Assembly (NCBI GenBank): GCA_900554305.1
Contig: USGV01000013.1
Span: 1-44,455, forward strand
From: an uncultured Mycoplasmatota bacterium
GTDB taxonomy: Bacteria > Bacillota_I > Bacilli_A > RF39 > UBA660
Direction: 5' to 3'
Length of the DNA stretch: 44,455 bases
A program made the position numbers and the translations under genes. Of this stretch, positions 34,015-43,210 are shown in pieces. The notes below the pieces were generated by a model that was not told the origin of the DNA, ran no database searches, and saw nothing but the letters and a program-made list of their open reading frames with translations. Position 1 is the first letter of the stretch. Each line of letters opens with the position of its first letter.

Positions 34015-35178
34015 TTATTTTGCTTTATTGGCATTATAATCGTATGGAGCAAAAGTTGGTATTACAATAGTATCAGATGTTATTGCATAACTATCATTTA
34101 CTTCAATAATTGTATCTGGATTTAATTTTTGTAATGACTCTGGGTCAGTTTGATAAGTTTCTGCAAAATCATATAAGTTTTCTCCATTATATAGTTCTAC
34201 TGTTGTATATCTACCTATTTCATCTTCTGGTATATGATAAGGTACAGATATGGTATCTTGATAATAAAGATAGTCTGTATCCATATCATTTAAATCTTTT
34301 ATTTCTTGCTTTGTACAGTTTGCTTCTTCTGCAAGTCCTGATAGCGTATCTCCGGCTTCTACCGTATATATTCTGGTTATTGTAATTGTTGGTTCTACAG
34401 GTTTCGCTAAAAAGTCTGAAGTTTCTGTAGTTATTGGATCTGAGACTGGTGTTGTATCTTTTGTTCCTGAAAACATACCTGTTACTAATGCTACTGCCAA
34501 TCCTGCTGCAACCAAAGCTTTCCCACGATTTCTCATAATGTAGTGACTAGCGTCATCTTTTCTTTTTAATTTTAATTTTTCAGCAGAATATAATAGTTCA
34601 CTTCCAAAAATAACAAACCCTTTTTTTAATATCGTTGGATGATTCATGTGTTTAAACATCTTGCGGTAACCTTTGACACGTTCTGAAAGTGTATATTCTT
34701 GTTCTTTGACATCATAATAGACATTTATAAAATCGCTAAGTATTTCTCGCATTATATCAGACATACTGTAATAGTCTGTATCTTCTTCATACTGGCCATC
34801 ATAGGATCTTTCGTATTGGTCATCATAGTCATTCTTACTCTGTCTATTTCTATTTGTATATCCTCCCCAGTTTGGTTGCTCCCAAAAGGGAGTTTCTTCA
34901 GTGGCAGTCTTTTGTTGTTCTCGTTGTTTTTGTTTTGCTTGATGTAGACGATATTCAATGTCATAGCTTTCTTTCTTTTTCTTATCTTTTAAAATTTTAT
35001 ATCCTTCAGTTCCAAGAATGAATTCTGCTTCTCTTTTTTTTCTTTCTTCTTCAGGTAAGCCTTTTGTCATATCCGGATGACATGTTTTGGCTATTTTTTG
35101 ATAAGCCTTTTTTATTTCTCGTTCACTCGCATCAGGTGAAAGTCCTAATGCAGCATAATAATCTATAAATTTACTCAT
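34015..35178 (-). CDS. J-domain membrane protein with two extracellular LysM domains
   Basis: A 387-residue protein. Residues ~4-75 form a J-domain (YYAALGLSPDASEREIKKAY, the HPD motif in KTCHPDMTKG, and KILKDKKKKESYD) that would stimulate DnaK. A disordered Gln/Tyr/Asp-rich linker follows (~85-150), then a basic segment, and a membrane helix near 224-242 (KALVAAGLAVALVTGMF). Beyond it are two LysM domains (YTVEAGDTLSGLAEEANC... ~270-315; VELYNGENLYDFAETYQ... ~325-372) that bind peptidoglycan. Topology predicts the J-domain inside and LysM in the wall, linking the chaperone system to the envelope. The gene starts 14 bases after a lipoprotein gene and shares its promoter. Confidence 0.92.
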   Translation of the reverse strand: MSKFIDYYAALGLSPDASEREIKKAYQKIAKTCHPDMTKGLPEEERKKREAEFILGTEGYKILKDKKKKESYDIEYRLHQAKQKQREQQKTATEETPFWEQPNWGGYTNRNRQSKNDYDDQYERSYDGQYEEDTDYYSMSDIMREILSDFINVYYDVKEQEYTLSERVKGYRKMFKHMNHPTILKKGFVIFGSELLYSAEKLKLKRKDDASHYIMRNRGKALVAAGLAVALVTGMFSGTKDTTPVSDPITTETSDFLAKPVEPTITITRIYTVEAGDTLSGLAEEANCTKQEIKDLNDMDTDYLYYQDTISVPYHIPEDEIGRYTTVELYNGENLYDFAETYQTDPESLQKLNPDTIIEVNDSYAITSDTIVIPTFAPYDYNANKAK

Positions 35179-35192
35179 AAAAACCCCTCATT

Positions 35193-35966
35193 CTATCGTG
35201 TTTGTGTTTTAGTATTTGCATTTACTTGAGCCATAGTTGCAGTTGTTATTTCTGCAATGTGGCGATAATCGTCAGATACTATGTATAGTGCATCTGGTAA
35301 GGTATCTATGTTTTCTGTTGCGAAACTGCGAAGTGAAGTTGCTGTAAACTCTTGACCAATATATTCTGTCATATCTTGACCTAACAAATCTTCATAATTA
35401 CCTTTCTTGACAGCATCTTCATTATATCCTCTGACAATTGCATTTGCTCCTTCATAAGAAACTACTGTTAATTCATCTAATGGATAATAGTTAGCCTCCT
35501 CTGCTGCAGATTCTTCATCCATCCCTACTCTAATACTTACATATGTTCTTTGCTCTGCTTGCGCTTTTTTCAAATATTTGTCTGCTTTTCCTAAATCATA
35601 TCCGGCACTAAAAGCTTCATTTTGTCCATATTCAGGATTGTTTTGTATTGCTTCACTTTTTGTATCATTCTTCATAGCTGCTTCATAACCGATATCGTGA
35701 TAACTAGCAACATATAAAGTGCCATCTTGTACTTCTTCTAAAGCAATAATATCATCAGGAATAGCATCCAATTCACTTTGTGTTTTTTCATCCCAATATA
35801 ACTCATGAGCATCTGTATCATATTCTGTCATATAAATAGTCGAATAAGATGGTTCCGTCTCTGGTGCTTGTTGGCTGCCTTTAGAGCACCCACTCATTAA
35901 TACCATCGTACAAGCTAAAGCGATTGCTGTTATGTTCTTTTTAAACACTTTTAAATCTTTAATCAT
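35193..35966 (-). CDS. Lipoprotein cotranscribed with the J-LysM gene
   Basis: A 257-residue lipoprotein with signal ITAIALACTMVLMSGC; the lipobox is MSGC at ~27. The mature part is acidic and mixed alpha/beta with no family that I recognise; a segment rich in Ala/Tyr (FSAGYDLGKADKYLKKAQ) looks helical. It starts 30 bases after a near-consensus promoter, with GGGGGAAGG as ribosome site, and is directly followed by the J-LysM gene. Cotranscription suggests that the lipoprotein and the wall-binding J protein act together at the cell surface, an inference. Confidence 0.8.
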   Translation of the reverse strand: MIKDLKVFKKNITAIALACTMVLMSGCSKGSQQAPETEPSYSTIYMTEYDTDAHELYWDEKTQSELDAIPDDIIALEEVQDGTLYVASYHDIGYEAAMKNDTKSEAIQNNPEYGQNEAFSAGYDLGKADKYLKKAQAEQRTYVSIRVGMDEESAAEEANYYPLDELTVVSYEGANAIVRGYNEDAVKKGNYEDLLGQDMTEYIGQEFTATSLRSFATENIDTLPDALYIVSDDYRHIAEITTATMAQVNANTKTQTR

Positions 35967-35995
35967 ACTTTACCTTCCCCCTTCAAAGTAGTCAT

Positions 35996-36024
35996 ATTAT
36001 AGCATATATTCTTTATTTTGGCAA
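35996..36024 (-). promoter_or_regulatory. Promoter of the lipoprotein/J-LysM operon
   Basis: TTGCCA (-35), 17 bases, perfect TATAAT (-10); the -35 abuts the preceding terminator. Confidence 0.85.
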
Positions 36025-36046
36025 GTAAAAAAGCGACTAGTCGCTT
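36025..36046 (-). terminator. Intrinsic terminator of the 36524-36045 lipoprotein gene
   Basis: Minus-strand palindrome AAGCGA-CTAG-TCGCTT followed by six T residues; its stop codon overlaps the stem. Confidence 0.9.
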
Positions 36047-36524
36047 ATTTTTCACAGGTTGCACCTAATTGTTCATATACTTGGGTAATCTTATCTAAAT
36101 CTATTTTGCGGTCGTCGTTTAATAATTGCTCTATAGAAGAATCAACATTCACTAATTCATCAATATTCATTTTTTGGTAATTAATATCTGTTGTGCTGAT
36201 TAATGTATTTCCTTCGATTTTCACATCATAGTTATAGTGTTCAATATTATCAAAGTTACTATAAAGACTTTTTATCTGTTGTTGATACGTTTGTAATATT
36301 TCATTAGAATCTGACGTTATTTTTTCAGTTGTCTGAACTTTGTTTACATCATTTCCTTGATAGTATACCTCATAACGGAAATCCATTTCTAACCCATTTG
36401 CATTTGCTGTTCTTGTACAAATCATTTGGTCTTCTTTGTTAGTTGTATAATTATACTTTGTTTGTTGACCACAACCTGTTGCTAATACTAGTAGTGCTAT
36501 GCCCAATATAACTACTCTTTTCAT
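36045..36524 (-). CDS. Small lipoprotein, weakly like YehR/DUF1307
   Basis: A 159-residue lipoprotein: MKRVVILGIALLVLATGC signal with lipobox ATGC at residue ~18. The mature domain (ICTRTANANGLEMDFRYEVYYQ..., then KVQTTEKITSD and IEHYNYDVKIEGNTLISTTDINYQK) has the strand-helix-strand plan of YehR-type (DUF1307) lipoproteins, which are of unknown function. A second Cys near the start of the domain and one near the C-terminus (ATCEK) could pair. Monocistronic, with its own promoter and terminator. The family link is weak. Confidence 0.8.
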   Translation of the reverse strand: MKRVVILGIALLVLATGCGQQTKYNYTTNKEDQMICTRTANANGLEMDFRYEVYYQGNDVNKVQTTEKITSDSNEILQTYQQQIKSLYSNFDNIEHYNYDVKIEGNTLISTTDINYQKMNIDELVNVDSSIEQLLNDDRKIDLDKITQVYEQLGATCEK

Positions 36525-36545
36525 AATACTCTCCTCTCTATTTAA

Positions 36546-36574
36546 ATTATGTCATGATTATTATTTTTTGACAA
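36546..36574 (-). promoter_or_regulatory. Promoter of the small lipoprotein gene
   Basis: TTGTCA (-35), 17 bases, CATAAT (-10); the -35 directly follows the polC terminator T run. Confidence 0.8.
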
Positions 36575-36600
36575 GAAAAAAAGAAGAGAATACCCTTCTT
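36575..36600 (-). terminator. Intrinsic terminator of polC
   Basis: Minus-strand stem AAGAAGGG-TATT-CTCTTCTT (one G-T pair) followed by a T run. Confidence 0.85.
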
Positions 36601-39600
36601 TAAAATAAAGATAACTGATTGGAATCTGGTAAGTCTTTCAAAATTCCCATTTCTGTCATTTTATCAATTAATGTTTTTGATACTTTTCCACGTTTTTGTA
36701 CATCTTCAATACTAATAAATGGTTGCTTTTCTCTTTCTTCTACGATGTTTTTGGCAACAGTGTCTCCAAGCCCATCAATTGCATTAAATGGTGGATAGAT
36801 TTCTGTATCGTTTTTTGCTACCCAGACAGTAGCATCACTCTTATATAAATCTACATTTAAGAATTTGATTCCTCTAGCAGTTGCTTCTAGCGCAACCTTT
36901 AAACTTTCAGCTTGTCCATTTTCTTTGTTGGTCGCTTCATATCCTTTTACTTGAATATCTTCAATTCTTGCTTTTATAGCACTATATCCTTTGATCATAG
37001 CATCTAAGTCTACATCTGTTGCTTTTGATGAGTACCAAGAAGAATAGAAGTATACTGGCATATGAACTTTGTACCAAGCTATACGGAAAGCACTAATAAC
37101 ATATGCTGCCGCATGGGCTTTTGGGAACATGTATTTAATTTTTTGACAAGAATCAATAAACCATTTTGGAATATTGGCGTCTTCCATAGTCTTTTTATGT
37201 TGTTGCCAAGTTTCTGGATCTTTTGATGCTTTTCCTTTACGAACGAACTCCATAATTTTGAAGGCTTTAATTGGTTCTAGTCCATAGTACATTAAGTTAA
37301 CCATAATATCATCACGACATCCGATAACATCTTTAAATGGTACTACGTTATTAGCAATTAACTCTTGAGCATTTCCTAACCAAACATCCGTACCATGAGA
37401 AAGTCCTGAAATTTTAACAAGTTCGGCAAAACTTTTTGGTTTTGTGTCTTCTACTAATTTAATAGTAAATGGTGTCCCGAATTCTGGAATACCTAGTGTT
37501 CCGGTATTACACATAATTTGTTCTGTTGTTACACCTAGTGCTTCTGTTGAAGTGAAGATACTCATTGTTTCTTTATCATCTAATGGTACTTTCATAATAT
37601 CTGTTCCCGATTGTAATTGAATTAAACGCAATTGGGTTGGATCTGAATGTCCTAAAATATCAAGCTTTAATACATCTTGGTCGATGGCATGGTAATCAAA
37701 GTGAGTTGTTCTCCATTCAGCAGTTGCATCTTCTGCTGGGAATTGGTATGGTGTAAAGTCATAAACATCCATATAATCTGGAATAACAACAATTCCTCCT
37801 GGATGCTGTCCTGTTGTTCTTTTCACTCCAGTACATCCCATAGCAAGACGTTCTACTTCTGCTGTTCTCATATCACCTAGTTCTTTTTCTTCGCAGTATC
37901 CTTTTACAAATCCGAAGGCTGTTTTTTCGGCAACTGTACCGATAGTTCCAGCACGGAAAACATTGTTTTCTCCAAATAATACTTTCGTATAGGCATGAGC
38001 ACTTGCTTGATTTAAATCTGAGAAGTTCAAGTCGATATCTGGTACTTTATCGGCATTAAACCCTAAGAAGGTTGCGAATGGCATGTCTTGTCCATCTTTA
38101 ATCATAGGAATATGGCAGTGTGGACATTCTTTATCAGGTAAGTCAAATCCTGACGAATAGGTTGCTCCTAGGGGATTACCTTCATCATCTTCAAAGATAC
38201 TTAATTTACATTCTGTACAACGGTAATGTGCAGCTAATGGATTTACTTCTGTGATTCCCATTAGAGTCGCAACGAAACTTGAACCAACAGAACCACGGGA
38301 TCCAACTAAATAACCTTCATCATTAGAGTGTTTTACTAGACGTTGAGCAATCAAGTAAATTGGATCGAATCCTCCACCGATAACTCCACCTAACGATTTA
38401 TCTAGTTTTTTCTCTAATTCATCTTTAGATAATTCTTCTTCACTTGTTTCTTGGATGTGATTTCTAATTAGAGCTTTTATATTGTCTACTCCTTTTAGAA
38501 TTTCATCATGTAGCATTTTATGTACTTTTACCGTAAATTCTTCTTCACTTAAGTTTTCTTTTTCTAATTGTTCTTTTATTGTCTTAAATACAATATCTCC
38601 ATATAACTCGGTTGAGATACGTTCTTCTATAGAATAAGGTAGCGGATCTCCATACCACTCCTTTGCCTTGTCGTAAACTAAGTCAGTTACTACTCTTGGA
38701 CAGTCTAGATAACTTTTTCCATCATCACTTTTTACTCTTGGAGAAAATGGAATACCACCAGTATCAATAATGACTTCAATGATTTCTACCATATCGGCAA
38801 TTTTATTGGTGTTTTCCACTACTATTCTTTCTGCGGTTTCCTCTCCTAAGAATTTAAAGTCGTCTAACATTTCATCTGTTGTTCTAAAATGGTTGGATGG
38901 AATTTCTTTGATATTTGACCTTGCTAATGGATGACGTCCTCCCCCTGGCACTTTTTGATTAACGATAATTTCTCGATAGATTTTATCATCTCTTGTTAGA
39001 TGGTGAACATCTCCTGTTGCAACAATAATCTTTCCTGCTTCTTCTGTTACACGAACAATTTTTTCAATGTGAGCAGCAAGTTCTACTTCCGTTCCAAAGT
39101 CACCTGATTGAATTAAATGATTATAACACTCCATTGGTTGTACTTCTACATAGTCATAGAAACGAATAATGTTAGAAAGTTCATCTTCACTTTTGGATTT
39201 CGCTAGAGTAAATACTTCACTTTCATAACAACCACTACCTACTAATATTCCTTCTCTATGACGCTCTATTTCACTACGTAATATTCTTGGTGTTTTATAT
39301 AGATAAGTAGTGTTTGCTAGTGATATTAATTTAAATAGATTTTTTAAGCCAGTTTTATTCTTTACTAATAAATTTACGTGGTAAGCACGACCATATTTAT
39401 GAATTTCATCTTTACTAACTAAAGTATCTAATTGATCCATTGTCTCTATATTACGATTAGATAATTTCTTTAACATCTTATGAAATACTAGTGCAGTTCC
39501 TTCAGCATCGTAGTCTCCTCTATGGTGAGCACTTTCATCCCATGGTACTTCGTAACGTTTTACTAATGCGGATAGAGAGTGTCTTGCATAAGTATTATCC

Positions 39601-41210
39601 ATTGTTCTAGATAATTCTAGAGTATCAATTACTGGATTCGTGAATGTACCAAGATTATATTTTTTATAGGCCATCTCTAGGAAAGATACGTCGAATTTTG
39701 CATTATGAGCAACCATTGGGCAATCTCCGAACCACGCGATAAATCTTTTTACAGCATTTTCTTCATTATCTTTTCCTTCTAACATTTCATCTGTAATGTT
39801 TGTTACATCTATAATTTTTTGTGGAAGTGGACGACCTGGATTAATTAATTCATCATATTTTTCTAATATTTCTCCATTTTTTATTTTAACAGCACCAATT
39901 TCAATAATTGAATCTGCACCACCGGCATTAAATCCTGTTGTTTCAAAGTCGAAAACAACATAAGTTTGCTCTAACATATTTTTATTATTAGGTCTTACTA
40001 CAATATTTACTGTATCATCAATTAGAGTTAATTCTGCTCCGTAAATTGCTTTAAATGGTTCTTCTCCTTCTTTTAACTTCTTGTTATATCCTGTTACAAA
40101 GTTAAAGACATGTGGGAATGCTTGAACACCATTATGGTCTGTTATAGCAATTGCTTTATGGCCCCATTTGATTGCTTGTTTTAGTAAAGTTTCATCGTCT
40201 ACTACTCCATCCATTTGGCTCATCTTTGTATGACAATGTAGTTCTACTCTTTTCTTTTCCGCTTTATCCATAACAACTTCTTGTTCTTTTTCTATCTTGA
40301 TAATATCTCTAGCATTTAATACCAATTCTTTCGCAAATTGATCTTCTTTTGTATATCCTCTAATCTTAAACCAAGAACCTGCTTTTAGTTCTTTACATAA
40401 TCTTTTATATTCATCATTATCTCTTACAAAAACTTTACAATAGATACTATCTGAATAATCTGTAATTTTTAAAGTAATAATTTTAAAATCTGTTTTACTT
40501 GATTCAAAATAGTCTGTACCAAAAACATATCCTTCTACTACAACATTATTGTCTTCTCCAAGTAATGTTTTAATCTTTATTGGATCTTCTTTGATTCCTC
40601 TACCAATTACACTGTTTGGGTCTTTTGCTTCTTTTCTAAATTTCTTTTCTTTTGGTACTTCAACAGGGGCTTCTTCCTTTTTTTCTGGAACTTTTACTTT
40701 TACTACTAAGTCCTGTTTGATTTCTTCTAAAATATTATCTTCATGTCTTAATATTATCTCAATATTAAATTTATATCCTAAATGTTTATAGATTGTATTA
40801 ATTTTTTCTAATACCTGGTTTAGACGTTCTTGTTCTACTGGTGTCGTTGCGATTAAAACAAGAAACCCCTCTTCTATTTTTAAGGCATCACTATAGATTT
40901 CTAGTACTTTTAATTCTTCTTTTACTTGTTCTAATACATATGGATAGTAACTTAAGTAGGTATTCACATCAATATTTTCTACATCCCAAATAAATGTTAT
41001 TTCTTTGGCATGTTCGTCTAAATTGTTCTTCTTTTCTTCTAATTCTTTTATTATTTCCAATGGCACTGCACTAGGGATAGAAATAAATACTTCCCATGTA
41101 GATGTTTTTCTATGGACTTTTATTTTTGTTAATTTAGCACTAGAAAAATATGGATATTTTTCTTTATCCATATTTATTTTATTTAATAAAATCTCCATTT
41201 TATCGTTCAT
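36600..41210 (-). CDS. polC: DNA polymerase III alpha subunit, PolC type
   Basis: A 1536-residue replicative polymerase with built-in proofreading, as in Firmicutes and Mollicutes. Order: an N-terminal domain, an OB fold (~210-310, VVVEGYVFGTDYF), a PHP domain split by the exonuclease (ELHCHTKMSQMDGV near 325), a DEDDh exonuclease (VVFDFETTGF ~420, MVAHNAKFDVSFLE, HRGDYDAEG), the polymerase core with a zinc-binding CTEC...CPHC segment (~995-1035), the catalytic PDIDLNFSD (~1057), and a tandem helix-hairpin-helix region (LGDTVAKNIVEEREKQPF) before the QLSLF end. The final QLSLF is a beta-clamp-binding peptide (QxxLF). ATG 41210 follows AGGGGG. It is cotranscribed with the upstream 279-residue gene. 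Confidence 0.98.
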   Translation of the reverse strand: MNDKMEILLNKINMDKEKYPYFSSAKLTKIKVHRKTSTWEVFISIPSAVPLEIIKELEEKKNNLDEHAKEITFIWDVENIDVNTYLSYYPYVLEQVKEELKVLEIYSDALKIEEGFLVLIATTPVEQERLNQVLEKINTIYKHLGYKFNIEIILRHEDNILEEIKQDLVVKVKVPEKKEEAPVEVPKEKKFRKEAKDPNSVIGRGIKEDPIKIKTLLGEDNNVVVEGYVFGTDYFESSKTDFKIITLKITDYSDSIYCKVFVRDNDEYKRLCKELKAGSWFKIRGYTKEDQFAKELVLNARDIIKIEKEQEVVMDKAEKKRVELHCHTKMSQMDGVVDDETLLKQAIKWGHKAIAITDHNGVQAFPHVFNFVTGYNKKLKEGEEPFKAIYGAELTLIDDTVNIVVRPNNKNMLEQTYVVFDFETTGFNAGGADSIIEIGAVKIKNGEILEKYDELINPGRPLPQKIIDVTNITDEMLEGKDNEENAVKRFIAWFGDCPMVAHNAKFDVSFLEMAYKKYNLGTFTNPVIDTLELSRTMDNTYARHSLSALVKRYEVPWDESAHHRGDYDAEGTALVFHKMLKKLSNRNIETMDQLDTLVSKDEIHKYGRAYHVNLLVKNKTGLKNLFKLISLANTTYLYKTPRILRSEIERHREGILVGSGCYESEVFTLAKSKSEDELSNIIRFYDYVEVQPMECYNHLIQSGDFGTEVELAAHIEKIVRVTEEAGKIIVATGDVHHLTRDDKIYREIIVNQKVPGGGRHPLARSNIKEIPSNHFRTTDEMLDDFKFLGEETAERIVVENTNKIADMVEIIEVIIDTGGIPFSPRVKSDDGKSYLDCPRVVTDLVYDKAKEWYGDPLPYSIEERISTELYGDIVFKTIKEQLEKENLSEEEFTVKVHKMLHDEILKGVDNIKALIRNHIQETSEEELSKDELEKKLDKSLGGVIGGGFDPIYLIAQRLVKHSNDEGYLVGSRGSVGSSFVATLMGITEVNPLAAHYRCTECKLSIFEDDEGNPLGATYSSGFDLPDKECPHCHIPMIKDGQDMPFATFLGFNADKVPDIDLNFSDLNQASAHAYTKVLFGENNVFRAGTIGTVAEKTAFGFVKGYCEEKELGDMRTAEVERLAMGCTGVKRTTGQHPGGIVVIPDYMDVYDFTPYQFPAEDATAEWRTTHFDYHAIDQDVLKLDILGHSDPTQLRLIQLQSGTDIMKVPLDDKETMSIFTSTEALGVTTEQIMCNTGTLGIPEFGTPFTIKLVEDTKPKSFAELVKISGLSHGTDVWLGNAQELIANNVVPFKDVIGCRDDIMVNLMYYGLEPIKAFKIMEFVRKGKASKDPETWQQHKKTMEDANIPKWFIDSCQKIKYMFPKAHAAAYVISAFRIAWYKVHMPVYFYSSWYSSKATDVDLDAMIKGYSAIKARIEDIQVKGYEATNKENGQAESLKVALEATARGIKFLNVDLYKSDATVWVAKNDTEIYPPFNAIDGLGDTVAKNIVEEREKQPFISIEDVQKRGKVSKTLIDKMTEMGILKDLPDSNQLSLF

Positions 41211-41233
41211 GCTACTATCCCCCTATACAAATA

Positions 41234-42073
41234 TTATATTATCTCTAATTCATGTATTTTTACAATATATTTTTGATTTCTAATACAAAAATCAATAAAG
41301 CCTAGTATATCTTTTTTCTTAAGCTCTTTTTCATAGGAATATTTGTCTATGTCAAAAGCAATTTTATCTCGCATCATAAAGTTCATCATTTCTTCTTTAT
41401 CCGCTCCTAAATACATTAACCAGTATGGATATATTTGTCTTTTTAAATAGTTTAGCGTAGGATCTCCTGTTAAGTAATGGCTACGTCCCGTTATTCTCGT
41501 TGGAAATTCATTTAATATGGCTAACTCGATTACTGCATCCACAATTTCTTTATATTCTGTCTTATACTCTTGTAATTCTTTTTTTATAATCCTATAAACT
41601 AAGTCTACTAATAATTTTAATGAAGTATCTGCCGTTACTTTTTTTCCTAGTATAATTGTATTTACTTTAGCATCTTTTGGCGTTGTTGTATCGATGATAT
41701 CTAATCCATCATTCACTATTAATACTTGGTATGGCTTTATTTCTAATTTTGTTATAGATTTAATTATCTTAATTGCATCTTTTTTGTTATCATCCCAGAT
41801 TTTTAATACTTGATTACGATATTTTTCTGTATCTTTTTTGATTTTTTCATATTCTTTCGTTTCTAACATTATATTATAAATACTATCATCGTTAGGGATA
41901 AAGTTTTTAGGGTCTTTTAACATAATTTCTTTATCACGATAAGTAGCATTATATTCTTTTTTATAGTTAATCCATAATTTTTGTTTTAATTTATGAATTC
42001 TTTCATTTATTGAAGCTTGAAACAATAAGTTCCAGATTAATACATAATCATTTACTACAAACTTTAAATTCAC
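41234..42073 (-). CDS. Hypothetical protein upstream of polC
   Basis: A 279-residue soluble, basic, helix-rich protein that I do not recognise. It begins with GTG (AGGAGG lies 9 nt before it). It has a central VLIVNDGLDIIDTTTP stretch and a C-terminal part with SHYLTGDPTLNYLKRQIYPYW. There are no signal peptide, metal motif or P-loop. The gap to polC is 23 bases without a terminator, so the pair is likely cotranscribed; in Bacillus polC follows proS, not a gene like this. A weak promoter (TTCCAA, 17 bases, TATATT) lies upstream. Confidence 0.7.
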   Translation of the reverse strand: MNLKFVVNDYVLIWNLLFQASINERIHKLKQKLWINYKKEYNATYRDKEIMLKDPKNFIPNDDSIYNIMLETKEYEKIKKDTEKYRNQVLKIWDDNKKDAIKIIKSITKLEIKPYQVLIVNDGLDIIDTTTPKDAKVNTIILGKKVTADTSLKLLVDLVYRIIKKELQEYKTEYKEIVDAVIELAILNEFPTRITGRSHYLTGDPTLNYLKRQIYPYWLMYLGADKEEMMNFMMRDKIAFDIDKYSYEKELKKKDILGFIDFCIRNQKYIVKIHELEII

Positions 42074-42143
42074 AAGCTATTCCTCCTACATCCTATACCT
42101 ATTAATATATCACAAAACAGGAATTGTTGGAAATAGTTCCAGT

Positions 42144-42169
42144 AAAAAAATACTCAAAATTTGAGTATT
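42144..42169 (-). terminator. Intrinsic terminator of the tail-anchored protein gene
   Basis: Minus-strand stem AATACTCAA/TTGAGTATT with a short loop, followed by seven T residues. Confidence 0.9.
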
Positions 42170-43094
42170 AAAAGAAGTTTTTATAAATAAAGTATCCTGC
42201 TACAGCAATCACTGCAATTACTAAGATAATTAAAATTATTTTTATTGCTAGTGGCATTTTCTTTTCTTTAAATTCATCGTCCATTTCAAAATCTTTATCT
42301 GATAAGTCCATGCTTCTTGTATAGAAGTCTGTATCAGATTCATCCATAATGCTTCCAGAGCCTTTTTCTTCTTTGAGTTTATTTACTTTGTCGATTTGAT
42401 CTTTATCTAGTATTTCTTTGGATAATGATAATTTCTCTTCAATTTCTTCCGTATCTTCTGGCTCATTCTCTATCTCATCTTCTGGTGATTCCTCTTCGTC
42501 TTTTTGTGGCTTTTCTACTCTGTCCATCATATTTGTTGCCATTAAATCACTTAATAAATCTACACTTGTTCTCTGATCTATCTCTCCAGCTAACGTTTTC
42601 GAAGTAATGGTATCAATTAACTCTCTTAATTCTTCTTCATCAGGTTTCGTACGTTCTACTTTTTCTTTTCTATATTTTTCTAATTCTTCTGGGTTTAGAC
42701 TGGCTAAAATATTGTAGTTGGTATTTTTCAACTTTCTTTTTGCTTCCATTTCATCTTTCTTGATACGGTTCTTTTTGGCTTCTGCTATTACACTATTAAT
42801 ATCATAAACTTTATTTTCGTGGTCCTGATATAAATAGTTGAATTCATCTAATTCTTTTTTTACTTTAGGCTCAGGAACAAAATCATTGTACTCTTTTATT
42901 TGATGGTAACCTTCTCTAGTACGATAGTTTTTTTGAGCAGTACCCAAATCAAAAGCATTGGCGTTTGTTACATCTGTAAAATTAGTATATTTCGTATTAC
43001 GTCCGATATTTTCGTATAGTTCTTGATTCTTGTTTGATCTACGTGCTGTTTGTCCTTGTTCTTCTTTTTCGTAACGTTCCATTCTGCTTCTCAT
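42168..43094 (-). CDS. Acidic tail-anchored membrane protein of unknown function
   Basis: About 308 residues from ATG 43094 (AGGAAGG 8 nt upstream; an earlier in-frame GTG overlaps that site). The body is cytosolic, disordered and highly charged: a basic N-terminus (MRSRMERYEKEEQGQTARR), Asn/Tyr-rich stretches, a helical EEELRELIDTITSKTLAGEI segment, and a very acidic region (~195-225, many Glu/Asp). A single membrane helix ends the protein (~286-305, AIKIILIILVIAVIAVAGYF) with a KNFF tail. This topology, body inside and tail in the membrane, suggests a scaffold or membrane-tethering role. I recognise no family. It has its own terminator. Confidence 0.75.
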   Translation of the reverse strand: MRSRMERYEKEEQGQTARRSNKNQELYENIGRNTKYTNFTDVTNANAFDLGTAQKNYRTREGYHQIKEYNDFVPEPKVKKELDEFNYLYQDHENKVYDINSVIAEAKKNRIKKDEMEAKRKLKNTNYNILASLNPEELEKYRKEKVERTKPDEEELRELIDTITSKTLAGEIDQRTSVDLLSDLMATNMMDRVEKPQKDEEESPEDEIENEPEDTEEIEEKLSLSKEILDKDQIDKVNKLKEEKGSGSIMDESDTDFYTRSMDLSDKDFEMDDEFKEKKMPLAIKIILIILVIAVIAVAGYFIYKNFF

Positions 43095-43159
43095 ACCGCT
43101 CACCTTCCTATACTTTAGTTTATCACACCTTAAATAAAAACAAAAGTAATAATTAGCTC

Positions 43160-43188
43160 TTTACGTCAATAAGTTTTTCTTGTATAAT
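43160..43188 (+). promoter_or_regulatory. Promoter of the ferredoxin gene
   Basis: TTTACG (-35), 17 bases, perfect TATAAT (-10) on the plus strand. Confidence 0.8.
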
Positions 43189-43210
43189 GAAGTGAAAGGA
43201 GAGATTAAAT

